From contig NW_024037063.1 of NCBI RefSeq assembly GCF_015706575.1, positions 8,680,927-8,744,926 of the forward strand: a DNA stretch of 64,000 bases. Reading direction: 5' to 3'. The position numbers and the translations under genes were made by a program. The notes beneath the pieces were generated by a model. It saw only the letters and a list, made by a program, of their open reading frames with translations, made no database searches and had not been told where the DNA came from. This stretch comes from Patiria miniata. Lineage: Eukaryota; Echinodermata; Asteroidea; Valvatida; Asterinidae. Below, piece by piece: positions 1-13,300 of this stretch (its first letter is position 1; each line of letters begins with the position of its first letter).

Positions 1-630
1 ATTTGTACAACAATTCATTCCACAACATTCACATGATCACCTGTACTACCGGTATTTAGTGGTATTGTCAATTTCATTTCTATTTTTATCTTAAACCACT
101 TTGTCATTTCTTGGTATATGTGACTCATACATTACGTATGCTGGCTTCCATGGATCAGCTATTGGTCAAAGTGCATCACCACGTAAATCAGGCAAATTAC
201 ATTTTTTGAAATAGTCTAGTGGCACATTGTGAAATACCATAGTTGTGTCAACAGGAAATTCAGTAAACTGCTTGAAAGCAGTGGTGTTGAGCATTCACCT
301 GTTTTTGGCACAATCTAAAAAAACATCCCGACGGAGCAGACGTAAAAATGATCACAGAAAATGTTGCACAATGTTGTGCATCGAGAAAAGCTCCATGAAC
401 TTATTACAGGCATGCAACTTTTCCTCGGATCAGCTGATTTCCTCGTTTTTCACTTCACACTCATGCCATTAAATATTGAAAAACACTGTACAAAGTCTTG
501 TAAAGGTTGGAGTTTCCTCGTTTTTTGTTTCTTGCAAGTTGCATGCCTGTTATTACATGTACTGGTACATTTTTACCATACCCATGTACCTCTGTTTTTA
601 GTTGGTTTACCTTTAAACCACATTTACTCG

Positions 631-1097
631 AGACAGTTTACCCATTCCTATTGGTTGAGAGCCCATCACGTGGGTGGTTTTAAACAGCTGATAAAACACC
701 GGCTGGTTTTTAAACACGTTCTCCTGTACTGCTGTGCTCTGCACCCCGATCGCGCAGTATGCGCTGCGTGTGTGCCAATCTCCATAAAAAGATTTTCAGC
801 ACTACACGCGCACGTACCGTACCATTGATATGGCCCAAGGGGTGTTTCACAAAGCATGAAGTACCGGTAAAACTGTTGAACAAAATCGTTGAAATTTGTG
901 AATTTTTGACTTGTTTTGATTTTTGACCGAAAGGTACGGAAAATACATAGGGCCTAATATGTGCTTGGCCAGTATTAAACAAGTACATGTACCTGTACAT
1001 TTAAAAACCGGCTGAGAGCCTGGTCGCGGATAATGGGTTTGGCCGAGGCCATTATCGCATCCATGCCCCTAGCTGGTTTTAAATGTACATGCTTAAA
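631..1097 (-). mobile_element. Dispersed repeat family Y, copy 1
   Basis: This segment resembles 17697-18126 in reverse orientation. Shared blocks include TTTTGTGAAACACCCC, an ATAATGGGC...GGCCATTAT small hairpin, CCCCTAGC(C/T)GGTTTTAAATGTAC and the terminal ACCAAT...GGTAAACTG. No coding potential is visible. It is probably a non-autonomous DNA element; ends are approximate. Confidence 0.55.
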
Positions 1098-2236
1098 ACC
1101 ACACATACTGGTGGTAGTTATTCCCTTATAAATTCAAAAATTAGTTTCACTGTTACGTACAACATGTGCAAGTTCAGAGCAAAAACTTTTGCAATTTAAT
1201 TGCATTGAGTTTACATTGTAAATGACAAATTGTGCAGAGATTTTTGTGGTGTTTTCCTGAGTAGGCCCTACACAGTGATGGCAATTCATTTTGTTCAATC
1301 CAAAGTTTCATTCTTACGAAACGTATTCATAAAAAAAAAACCAAAAAACAAAAAAAAATTCTACCATTTGAATACATACCATATACATATTTGAATACAT
1401 TTGTATTTATTTACCAGTTACAAATTGTTCCTGGGTACATGTTTTTTTTTAGAATTTAGAATCTTCAGAGAAAAAAAATTTGCGTAGAAAGGTCCTGCAG
1501 AACTTGTGGTTATAATCATTTCCAATCATCACCAAAATAGGAATTCCATGGTGGGATTGCATGTGAAATGTCTACTTTTTGTTTTTCCTGTCTGTCTGTT
1601 TTCATATCATGTTTCTTTCCTCCTCATATTCTCACGTTGTATAGGAGCCAGCATAGTGAGTGATACATCCACAGGGGCATGGTTATATTGGAATCCTGTA
1701 TGGAGAGGTATACATGTAGCATTAGCATGCCAGAGAATGAAAACATTTAATTGATTTGATCAATGCATGTACATGTAGCTGTATGCTGATTTTAAAAAAA
1801 ATGCACATTTTTTTATATGATGTACATTGTACACCTGTTTGGAGCAGGTTCACATGTTCCTTCATACCGGTACTTACATGTACCTCACAGTCGCAATTCT
1901 GTTACTCGTAGCTAGAGCTACATTAAATTACTAACAACCTGCATACATGTACATGTAGACATGTACGTACATAACTCGCACACTGTGCACAATGTAGCTG
2001 GGTCATTCTGTGTCAAATCACCCCCAAAAAATTAAAAATTCTTTTGAAAGGTTACATCATAAGAAATCCAAATTTACCATTATTTTTCGTATCCGAGTTA
2101 TTTGAAATGTAATGACCTTTTGACCTTTACCTTGACCTTGAATTTTACCTTGTGGATCGCCCGACCTTGAGACGAACTTCGATGAAAATTATACCCCACC
2201 AAGTTCTCTACAATATATCCACAAATTGGGGTATAT

Positions 2237-2479
2237 TTTTTTTGGTTTGGTTTCTAGCTCTTTTCAAAGTTGGCATACGGTATGTGTTGCAAAATGTGAT
2301 ATCCCTATGCAGTGTACTAGTAGATTTAAAGTAGGGATTTTTTTTGTCCCTGCAGTGTACTAGGGGATTTAAATCAGGGATTTTTTTGTGTCCCTGAAAA
2401 GTGTACATGTATAGGGATATCACATTTTGCAACACGTATGCCAACTTTGACATGGTAAGCTAGAAACCAAAAAAAAAAT
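2237..2479. mobile_element. Palindromic (snap-back) repeat, ~240 bp
   Basis: The arms are inverted copies: GGTTTCTAGC, CAAAGTTGGCATACG and GCAAAATGTGATATCCCTA on the left recur as reverse complements at 2399-2470 on the right. Between them, a GTGTACTA...GGGATTT motif is tandemly repeated. Arms are about 95 bp, so the segment would fold into one long hairpin. Probably a MITE. Confidence 0.7.
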
Positions 2480-3860
2480 AGACCTGTGACGTGGCCACGT
2501 TCACAGGCCTACAGTACCTTCAGCGGGGCCTGCATGCTTTTTGACGTACACAATACACACAGATTAGCTAGCTAAGGTACAGCTCGATATCATGTATTAC
2601 AATGCTCAACGTTTGGCCACGCACATGGGTTTTATTTAAACCTTTGCTTCGTCTTCGGCTTCGACTTTGCCTCTGAATTTTGAACCACTGAGATGCAAAC
2701 CAAACGGAAGTATTCCAACTTTTGGTTTCGTATCAACCGACTGATACTTCTTGAAGCATTAACAGGCACCAACATCTACCTGGAGTCCACGGAATTGGGG
2801 TTTAACTTTCCTTAAGCCGAAGCCGAAACGAAGCCAGAGTTTTGAAAGGCCCACAGACAGTCACCACGCTAACACGCCGAGCCAGTCGAGTTCCTTGTTA
2901 CAAATAACGTTATGGCTTATTTGTTGAGCCTGGCACCAGATTGTGATGTACAGCAAAATACCGTTTGAGATACATGTACTTTAAACCATTTTGACTTTCA
3001 CCATGTTCATATATTTGGCCAAAAAATAAGGTCATGTTGAACTGAACGATTTACTTCAAACAATATGGAGTAAACATTAGACCTTTGATGATTGTTTTCA
3101 AGGAATAAAAATGAAATGTTAAAAAGATCGTTTTTTGCAAGAATTATAGGGGCGTCATTGAAGGTGCTACTTTACGCGATAAATGCATTGACCAAGTGTC
3201 ATGCATAGGATTCACTGCACGATAGAACGAAGCAAATACTCAATACTAGACTAATACACACATTTGGTATACCGGTAGAACAAGAGCTTGAATTATACCT
3301 GTAGAAACCAGAAAGCGTACAAATAACGGCCTTAAATTTCTATTACTATTTTGCACATTGCTTTTTTATGAACGGAAGATTCACACAGACCACCATTTGT
3401 CTCTTCTCAGGGCCCCCTCTGACACCCCCCCCCCCCCCCCCGAGCACATCCATGGAAAGCTCAAAATGATATTTGTGCACATCTAAATACTTGCAACCAA
3501 TATATGAATATCCAGAACTGAAATACATGTACGCAATACGCAATTGTTTGTTTTCACTCTGCGCAAACAATGCACAGGTGCGCATAAGCGCTTAGTTGAA
3601 TTTTTTTAATACGTAATATGAAACCATGCAGGCTTGCGTACTGAAGCGCAGTCCCGGCATGGATGCCATATTCTAGAGCGTGGGGCAAAATGTGCAGTAC
3701 AAGCAACAAGATTAGATGGCTTATCAAGCGCAATATTCATTTTCAATTTTGGCTCCACTGGTTCCCCTTGCAATATGGTTCATCTCACAATGCCTCCGTC
3801 ACTTAAATAAAAAAGTTCTAATTTAAATGGTTATTTTCAATTTCAAAGATATGATAGCAT

Positions 3861-4078
3861 GGGTGGCACAGTGCCTAAAATGCTCACCTCGCACTGCTAT
3901 GGCCCGGGTTCGATTCCCAGCTGAGTCCTAGAGTGGTTTGTTGATTCTACCCTGTGCTACAAGGGTTTTTCTCCGGGTTCTCCGGTTTTCCACCCTCCTC
4001 AAAAATCAACACTTGATCTGGCTGTGCATCCTTCGCAGTTCAGTTTCTGCTGCGAGTAAGGATGATTTGCTGGGCCCC
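3861..4078 (+). mobile_element. tRNA-derived SINE
   Basis: The head is tRNA-like: an A-box-like GTGGCACAGTGCCT near 3863 and a B box GGGTTCGATTCCC at about 3906-3918, separated by a normal tRNA distance. A tRNA-unrelated body follows with TTTTTCTCCGGGTTCTCCGG. It ends about 130 bp before the RASSF exon at 4204. Confidence 0.7.
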
Positions 4079-4203
4079 CCCCCAAATATCTTTCATTTAA
4101 AGTGAGCATTATTTGGTCCACATTTGCTGGTGTACAGCGTATGCATGCTTTCATTTGAATCTTGCTTTATCTTTTGTTTTGTTTTCTGTGGGTCATGTTT
4201 TAG

Positions 4204-4322
4204 ATTGTAAGTACACATGTCACTACAAGTGCCTGAACGAAGTGAAACTTGACTGTGATGAGTCACCAGTCTTCAAAGAGGCTCCATCGGAGTCACCACA
4301 GCACACAATTGTTGCAATACAG
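4204..4322 (+). CDS. RASSF1/5: RASSF exon: C-terminal half of C1 zinc finger
   Basis: Acceptor TTTTAG before 4204, donor GTAACA after 4322. The exon starts in phase (two bases of a split Asp codon) and reads DCKYTCHYKCLNEVKLDC, matching the end of the RASSF1A/RASSF5 C1 domain with ligand spacing C-x4-H-x2-C-x7-C. It ends in phase 0 after a polar linker of about 20 residues. Confidence 0.92.
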
Positions 4323-7300
4323 GTAACATTTGTTCCGTAGTCTGCTTGTTGATGTATTCAAATCAGCTGATTTCCTCATTTTTCACTTCGCACTTACTGT
4401 ATGCCATTGAAAATTTAAAAATACTGTGAAAAGTCTTACAAAGCTTGGCATTTCCTCTTTTTGCATGTTTGTTTTGTTACAACCAGTAATACATGCCTGG
4501 GTTATTAAAGACAGAAATGTCAAATCTCTTCGCTTGCTGAGCCTGAGTCCTAGTTGCAAGGCACTTGGTTTAAGCCTGAGTCCTAGTTACATGTACAAGG
4601 CACTTGGTTCAAGTCTGAGTCCTACACTGTAGTTGCAAGGCACTTGGTTTAAGCCTGAGTCCTAGTTGCAAGGCACTTGGTTCAAGTCTGAGTCCTAGTT
4701 GCAAGGTACTTGGTTCAAGTCTGAGTCCTAGTTGCTAGGCACTTGGTTCAAGTCTGAGTCCTAGTTGCAAGGCACTTAGTTCAAGTCTGAGTCCTAGTTG
4801 CAAGGCACTTGGTTCAAGTCTGAGTCCTAGTTGCAAGGCACTTGGTTCAAGTCAGAATCCTAGTTGCAAGGCACTTGGTTCAAGTCAGAATCCTACGGTA
4901 GTTGCAAGGCACTGGGTTCAAGACTGAGTCCTAGTTGCAACACACTGGGTTCAAGTGTGAGTCCTAGTTGCAAGGCACTTGGTTCAAGTCAGAATCCTAG
5001 TTGCAAGGCACTTGGTTCAAGTCTGAGTCCTAGTTGCAAGGCACTTGGTTCAAGTCTGAGTCCTAGTTGCAAGGCACTGGGTTCAAGTCAGAATCCTAGT
5101 TGCAAGGCACTTGGTTCAAGTCTGAGTCCTAGTTGCAAGGCACTTGGTTCAAGTCTGAGTCCTAGTTGCTAGGCACTTGGTTCAAGTCTGAGTCCTAGTT
5201 GCAAGGCACTGGGTTCAAGTCAGAATCCTAGTTGCAAGGCACTTGGTTTAAGTCTGAGTCCTAGTTGCAAGGCACTTGGTTCAAGTCTGAATCATAGTTG
5301 CAAGGCACTTAGTTCAAGTCTGCGTCAAGGACCCAATTCACTTGTTAACAAGTCCAAGTCCAGAGTCATTTGGTTTTGAGTCAAACTCTGAGTCCTGAGT
5401 CCATTGGGTCGAGTCCCCAGTATGAGTTTCAAGCCACTTGTTCCGAGTCACTTCTTGAGTTTGGAAGTTGTGCATCCTTCCAAGTATCACTTACCTACAC
5501 CTTCAATACCTTTATGCACATTATTGCTAAAGTGCCATGAAGAAATACCGGTACCCTCAGCTAGATGTGCTGGCAAAGCATGAGTTCGATAGAAACATTG
5601 TGTGCGGTGGTCTTTGTTATAGGCAAATGAGATTGGACTTTTTAATTTTGTTGGCATAGGATGGTGTGGAGGACACAAGTTCTTTGACTGGGCTGTCTAG
5701 AGAGGAGCTGATGTGGAGAATTGAAGAGTTCAACAGGAAGGTGGAGTCGTATCCCATCAAACTGGTAAGGCCATACAGTCACTCATTCACTGGGTGCTCC
5801 TCTACCCATGGCCTTTTCTCTCTGGTCAACACAAACAGCTGTCATTCTGATTGCATAAAAACAATACATGTAACTTTCAATCAAAATATTGCAGAAATGA
5901 AGAATGGATTTTGTTTGTTTTTAGTCCAAGACGAATTTGGATTTTGTTCCACTAAGGCCCCCCCCCCCAAAAAAAAGTCTTCAGTTTCTGGTATGGAGCT
6001 TATCCCAATAGTGACGCGACGGCGCAGCTTCTTTTTTTTTCCCCTTACTTTTTTTTCTTCAAATGACAGCTGATGTTGCAGATGACAATTCGATCCCCTT
6101 AAAACTCTTAAAAATATCCTTCAGGGTGGAGCTTGAGGTGACCTCAGTAAGGCCATATGGCTTGAGAATTCTGCACCCACTTACGATCTCTACCGACACG
6201 AACATTCTTCAGGAAATTTGGATATGCAAGACAAAAATCAGAGAAAACGGTGAGCATGGACAATGTGCATGTGCTGCCGGGCTGATCATTAGTCTGCCTC
6301 TTAACATATTGCGCTGATTAAAAAGTGTTTACAGGTTCCAGATAAACGACCATTGCTCCCTCAGTCTGGCTTCAAGAAGCACAATAACAAAATTACGTCT
6401 GCCAATGGTGCCCGACTAAAGTTAGTACAAAATAATATTGGAGCCCACCGAGGCCACATACATGCAAAGCTGATAAATACTCGATCATAGCCCCATCGAA
6501 AAACATGTTAAAATTGTGCAGCAGCAGGATTCCAGTCAAACCAGTGAGTTGGCGGTTTTGAGACATCATCTTACATTGAAAATAAAACTTATTTACTTTG
6601 TCGACACGCATGGCTACAGCAATGCGCGCATACCAAAAACCAGAGACTTTTTTTTTGGCCTTTGGCAAGGGTGTTTAAGCTGCTGCGTCGGTAGAGGGCA
6701 CTATGAACAAGATAAATCAAGAGACTAAGGCAAGATCCATCAAGGACCATAGTTAACCATAGTTCGAATAACTCAGATCGAACACACGCTAGTCAACGAT
6801 GGTTGGACTAGTCTAGTTGACTATTCAGGACCAGCCTACCGCGGTTGGTCATTTAATGATTTGTAGCTGGTTATCAATAGCAATTAATTTTTAAGGCTTA
6901 GTGTACAGGGAACCAACTATGAACAAAAATGGCAGGAAAAGAAAGTGCAAGTGCTAAATTTTCATTTTTATTGCATAGTTTCTCTATACATAGTTTACGA
7001 TTCCGTCACTTTTGTCACCACTGTACTAGTACAAAAATAATGGTGATCACGTACTTAAGGTGTCCTAAACTACATGATCACTATTATTTGTCTAAATGAA
7101 CAGAAACATCAAGTGTTGAAAAATTGTGCGACCGCCATTTGCTCACAGTCATTGACACTAGTTAACCAATGGTCCGTGATCAAACTTGCCCAAAATCAAA
7201 TCTAGTCTTGGGTATTTTGGTACAGAGACCTTTATGTGCATGTACCTGTACCTGAGAATTTCTGAGCATACTTCACGCAGTTATATTTGTAATGCATGCA

Positions 7301-10300
7301 TGTGAGGCATGCTCAAAATGTCTTGAACTTTTGACTCATCTTGTTGATAGCGCCCTCTACTGCTTTGGGGGTTGAGTGCCCTTGAGTGCCAACAATCAAC
7401 ATGTTGCAGAAGCGGAACAAAATCCAAATCAGTCTTGATTCAAATCAGTCAATGATTTTGATGGATTTACCGGTATAACTGTTTAGGATTTAGCCACTTT
7501 TTCAAGTTTAGCCACTATTACTTTGCATATGGCTAGCTCTAGACGTCCTTATTTTCATTTCAAGTACGCAAACTGTACAGTACATTGGTTTTCCGCATAC
7601 AGTAGTGCTACTTTTTAGAAGATTTACATGTAGGATGCCTGAAAGGGAAAATGCCAAAGGGGTTACAGCTAATATTTCGGCTGTTACACATACCCGGTAT
7701 TTCTGTTTAACATGCAGGAAATCAGAAATTCCATGTTTAACCATGAAACTGTGAGTGAGAATTAGTGTCCCACTGCATCACATGTGTGTCATGTAGTGGA
7801 TATTTACTGAAATTGACCTCACAAAATCTTTCCGGTTTTTGCTACAGAGTTTAACTGAAAAGAACTGCCCAAAGCTGTATATATATAATGTACATTATGC
7901 TTGAAACTGAAAGTGAAAGTGTTCACTGATATTATTTATTACATTTGTTTGTATCGTTTGTCTATGCTTATGCTCGAGGGTTTCCAGACAACTCTTCCGA
8001 CGAAACAGAAAATGGAAAATCAGAGCATCATTTAACATTCACCACATTGTCATAAATTCCTCACTAATTTTCTAGTTTCATTTTCTGATTGTGTCTGTGC
8101 ACAGGAGAGTGACAGCTTAATATTTGTGGGTAGCCTGCGGATCTACATGAACCTCTCACGACCAATCAGCATTCCCAGTGGCTCTCCGCTACCCAAAGTG
8201 TGCAGTACGTTGCGTCCATACGACCACAGTGTGGACCACAGCAAGAGACGCACTTCCTTCTTTCTCCCGAAAAATACCTATGAGGTGAGGATGGAAGCCA
8301 CTTGACAAGAGTCTTTTGTTGCAGCCAATCCCGATCCCTGACCAGCGCGGTCTATCAAGAGAGTTGTAATGACTAGAGTCAATGACTTGACTTGAGTCCG
8401 ACTCAAATCACAATTTTTGGCGACTCGATTCGACTCGAGTTTCAACAGGTAACTGACTCAACTCGACTCATCACTATGAGCGCATCACTCCACTCGACTT
8501 GAGTCACTGCAAGGAAATCACTCCACTCGACTGGAGTCCCTCATCAGAAGACTCGACTCGAGTCAAAGGCTAATAACACTCGTGTCCCAAATGTGTGCGA
8601 AAATCATCTGGCGGTGACTCACAGTACAAAGTTATTTATGTTTGCTTTTCTTTGTGTTGCCGTCAAGTTGTGGACTCGCACCTCATGGTTTTATAATGTA
8701 GCGCACAAACTAATAATCCCGTACCCTGACTTCAAACACAATTTCCCAATTCTTGGTTTCATCATCGGCTTGGGGTGATTTCTTTAGCCCTCGATGGAAC
8801 TCTGGCTAAATTTGTGTCCTGCTTTCAAAAAATAATTGGATACTTTTTTATATAATCAGAAACAGTTTTGTACGTTGAACGTTGGTTTTTACGTCGTCGG
8901 AAAAAAAATAATAAATCCAGACCTGGAGCCAAACCAGAGATAGAGAAGTTTCACTTCTTGTTAAACTGGTAAGCAGATCTTTGGTAGAAACGTCCAGCAG
9001 AAGTCTTCGTATCTTCATTATAATCTGGTGCCTTGTGTTCCTTCTTCCATTCTATAATGTATTAGTTGGTGTTCAAATATCAGTGACTCAAATCGACTCA
9101 AGCGTAAACTTGACTTGACTCGATCACACACTGTGTAGGGCCAATGATTTTCCGTTTCAGAAAAGTGCAAATTCCGTTTTCAAAAATCCTGAATTCCGTT
9201 TCAGGCTGAAAAATTCCGTTTCACATTTATTCAATACATAAAAAGGCATTTAAACATATACCATGTACACAATAATAAAAAAGTCGTTTGGTTGGAGCGC
9301 GGGAAAACTGCCCCAAAAAGATTTATATTTTATCAACGGACGATCAATGTACAGACATAGTATTTAACTTCACCACGGTCAAGTCGTATACTGCACTGCC
9401 ACTGCCACACACGCAAGAAACATGCAATAGCCGTACAGGCCAATCCCATGACGTCACACACATCAGCTGGCAGAAGCGAAATTCATGTCCACCATTTTGT
9501 TTTCGGGCTAACGTTAGTAACAAAATAGGATAGTTTACGCATGGAGGAATAAGAACACACGGTAGATTTTGGACCTAAGCACAACATGCATTTCAATAGA
9601 GCCAAAGTTAGATGTTATACGAATGGTTGATTGATTGCACAGAGAAAAATAAACCTGCTGATGGAGCAAAAGAGACCCGCGAGAGCGTGCCGTGAGTGTG
9701 ATGTTTTTCACCGTTGCGCTGACCGACAGCTACGGCATGCATCAGGACTGTCACTCCCATGACTACGCGTACTACGGTAATGATCTCGTAACATTTATTG
9801 CTCTGATCTTGAACGTTTTTGTCCCCCCAAAATCATGATATAAACACCGCTCATTTGTTGTATGGCTCATCTGTTCAATCAATCATCAATAATTTGTTTT
9901 GTACTCAGTAAATTTAACGAAATTATGTTTTTTTATCAATAAAATTGCAGAAATTATTTTCTTCTGATTCAAATTCCGTTTTCCGTTTCGAGGAGCAGAT
10001 TCCAAGAATTCCGTCCGTTTTCTGCGATCGCGGAAAATCATTGGCCCTAACTGTGACTTGACTTGACCTTCTTGACCTACATGTAAGACTCGACTCAACT
10101 TGATCAATTCCTTCAAATTACTCGACTCAACTCGAGTCACTAAATTCAGTGTCTCGTTACAAGTCTGTCTATCAGTGGAGTACCAAAGTGTGACGTCATT
10201 TAGAACCAGAAAGTGTAGTGCAAACGAATGGAGTACGCGCGCGTGTTGGTTCATGGGCTGAATCACGCGCTAATGTCTTTTGCACACACATTGTGTGCGT

Positions 10301-13300
10301 AACGTATTCACTTCAGTACTCCTTAGAAACATGAATCCAAGTCCAGTCTAGTGAACTTCGACACTCAGATCCAATAAATTCTGAGCATTCCTCACGCACA
10401 GTAGCTTTAATATACATGTAGCTCGAATGAGGTATGCTCGGAATTCCTCGGATCCAGTGCCAAAGTTCCTAAGACTGGACTTAATTTGTCTTGTTGTTAG
10501 CGCCCTCTTTCATAATTTCTACCACGTCATGTTGCATTTCATTATACCTGACTACAACATTGCTGCTTACAAGTTTAATTTTAATCTTTACTTCGGAAAC
10601 AGTTTTTGCTGTCATTTGTTATCAAACATTTCAATGTGGCCCATTTTGTTCGGAGTCAAAAGGAAATGAAAGGAAGGGGGTGATCCACACAGGAAAACGT
10701 GTCCGCGTTTGTTAGCTAGACCCTGTGAATGTGCCAACCCCACATAGAATAATGTCATAAAAAACAGTTTTGCCAAAATGGCAGTACCCAGTAATCAAAT
10801 CCTACAAGTGTAACTGTTTGCATGGCAGCTTTTAAAATCCTCAAATATTAATTGTGACTTGAAGTGAAATTCTTTCCAGCAGCATATAAACTTACCTGGG
10901 ATGTTGAAAAACGAAAATGTCAGCCCCGACGTGTTCATTGTGTATGTCGCCGATTTTGGAAAGAAATATGTGTACCTAATGTTTGAGGAAGACCGTTTGC
11001 CTTCATTGCTAATGGTCGCCGAGGTTTGTGGTAAAATATCGGGCCAACTTGCGCAAATGTTTCCCAACATGACATCATGATGCCCAAGTTGGCAAATGTT
11101 AACATTGTTCGCGTACAGTGTAGGTGGGAGACACCCCAGATAATTACTGGCACTGTTACATCAATTGCTGGATGCTATCATGCTATCCTACGCTAGCTTG
11201 AAACCACTTTTATTTTATAACAATTGCAGTGCAGCACAATCAAAGGTCCACGCATTGAAATGCCAACTTATATCGTTAATCAATAGATTTGTCTCTTACA
11301 CAAGTGGATATTCCCCTGTTACTTAAGGGCAAATCCTGTTCATTAAAAAAAAATAAGTACCGTAAATTTGTACCGTGCATATAATACCTCCTCATCTTTC
11401 TGTGATTGATGTACTCGAGGGGTTTTTATGAAGGTTTAGGAAGGTTTAAAGACCTCTGTGGGTTATTAAAGGGAAGATACAACATTTGCAAGCATCAAAA
11501 AAGGAAATGATCAAATTATCACAAAATATTTTACTGGATTATTAGGGAATGACAGTCCAAAGCATCCTGTAAAATTGTGGCTCCTGGTGTGCTGACATTA
11601 TGAAGAAAACTTGTATTTTTCCAACGCTGGTCAGCCGACCAGCGTTGGAGAAAACTGGCTTTTTAAAAAAAAACTGCTTCTAATTTTTCTAGTTATTCCG
11701 CATTCTCTTTGCAATTGATCATATACCTGTAAAGGAGTACAAGCCTGCTAGACTGATTTTCTGACCTTACAATTCCCCAAAGTCTATAAAGTGTTCCCTT
11801 ACATCTTAAGTGGGGTCAGGGAACCAGACTACAAGAGCATGGTTGGTTTTTTTGGATTTTCCAGTATCTCCGAATCCAAAACGTGAAGCAAGTCAGTTTA
11901 ACAATATTTGCTATAACATACTAATCCTCCAGATCCATTTATTTCTGAAAATTGCAGCAAAAGCAAATGTTGTACATTCCCTTTAAGAGGTCGGTGCACT
12001 GTTGTCTTTTCATCAAGTACAGTCAGAGTGCAGGCAGGTTTAAACTTCATGGAATATTTGAAAGCATTGCATATTCTTTAGGGAAAAGGCAAATACGTGT
12101 GTGGAATGACGTCACATCCGTTGACTTTAAAAGCTGCTTTACTTTTCAGCAAGACCTGCTAAGAGCATTAATTACTGACAGTGCATGGAAAAGTGCAAAT
12201 CCTTTCTTGTCAAGAAGTTTTGCTTTATCCTGTGTTTTTTTTGTGGTTGGTTGGGATGTGGCAAAAAAGAAGAAAATTACACAGTATTCAGTGGGAATAT
12301 TCAAGAGGATAATAATGAAGAACACTGTATACATTGTACATGTAGATCCACTTCTAGCCACTTTCAGCAACCTGCCCTGTGTCAAAAAAGTCATTGCAAA
12401 AAAGGTTGCCCTGAAGACAGAAAAGGTACAGAAAAACAGCTATACACACGTACATGTAACAAGATTACTCAGTGCAAAAGTTGTAAAGTAACACATTCAA
12501 AAAATTTGTGGATACGTGTACAGTACACAAGTGAGGTATTTGATACAAAGGAAGTTGGCATTGGTTATGACATCCAAGCTCTCAGGAAATGGTTACTTCA
12601 CTCCTGATTTCCTTGTTAATTTTCCTGCTGATAATATTCAACAACAGGCCTTGCCCTACTGATAATGTACACAGCAACCTGTCAGTCAGTAGTATTCAGT
12701 GCGTCTTTTAGTGCTCTTCAACAAATTCAATTTTTTTTCTCACTTTCACTCGGGGGGTAACACACTGAGTATACAGTGTTTATACATCGGTGATGGGCAA
12801 AACCTGATATTGAATTTACATCACTCCAACTTAAATTCCATCTCATAATTAGATTTTTGTTGTCTTCCAATGTATTGTCTGCATTTTTTTCTATATTGAG
12901 CATCTTGAACCCTATGAATAAAGGCTGTTATTTTGGGTTGCTTTTGCACACATACCGGTACATGTACATAATGTACAAATCCATCCTACAAATAGACTGG
13001 TTCCCAGTCCCTACCTAACCAAATCTGATAGGATGGGAGAATCTGTTTGTCCTGTGTTAACCTCATACAAACTAAATAAAGAAGAAAAAGATACTTGCTG
13101 CCACATGTAAACTATTGGCAAGCTTCAAATAATTTTCCAGTTATAATTCTAAACATGGGCTGATTTTGTTGTCCAGTGTCTCATCCAAAAGTAAATAACT
13201 TTGTATTGTTGATGTACCCTAACGTGGCGCGGCCCCTAACATGGCGCACTTTGTTCTTTTGCATGTAGCGCCTAGCTAGAGCAAAAGTTTGTACTGAAAT

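Larger units (their letters stand above)
1..4203. other. 5' flank or intron upstream of the first RASSF exon seen
   Basis: No convincing exon was found on either strand. I looked for the N-terminal half of the C1 domain (HxF..Pt.C..C) and did not find it. The stretch holds T/A runs, ACATGTACATGT strings, a TGACCTTTTGACCTTTACCTTGACC short repeat near 2110-2140, a C homopolymer at 3423-3440 and the repeats listed separately. Confidence 0.5.

Noticed and set aside
361..828. 155-aa open frame near the start
   Set aside because: Overlaps repeat family Y; no domain, no splice context.
4864..5172. 102-aa open frame of repeated ALGSSLSPSCK
   Set aside because: Translation of the 33-bp minisatellite; unit length divisible by three keeps the frame open by chance.
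11952..12607. 179- and 140-aa overlapping open frames
   Set aside because: Two frames of the same AT-rich intron, beginning inside a MITE; no recognisable protein features.
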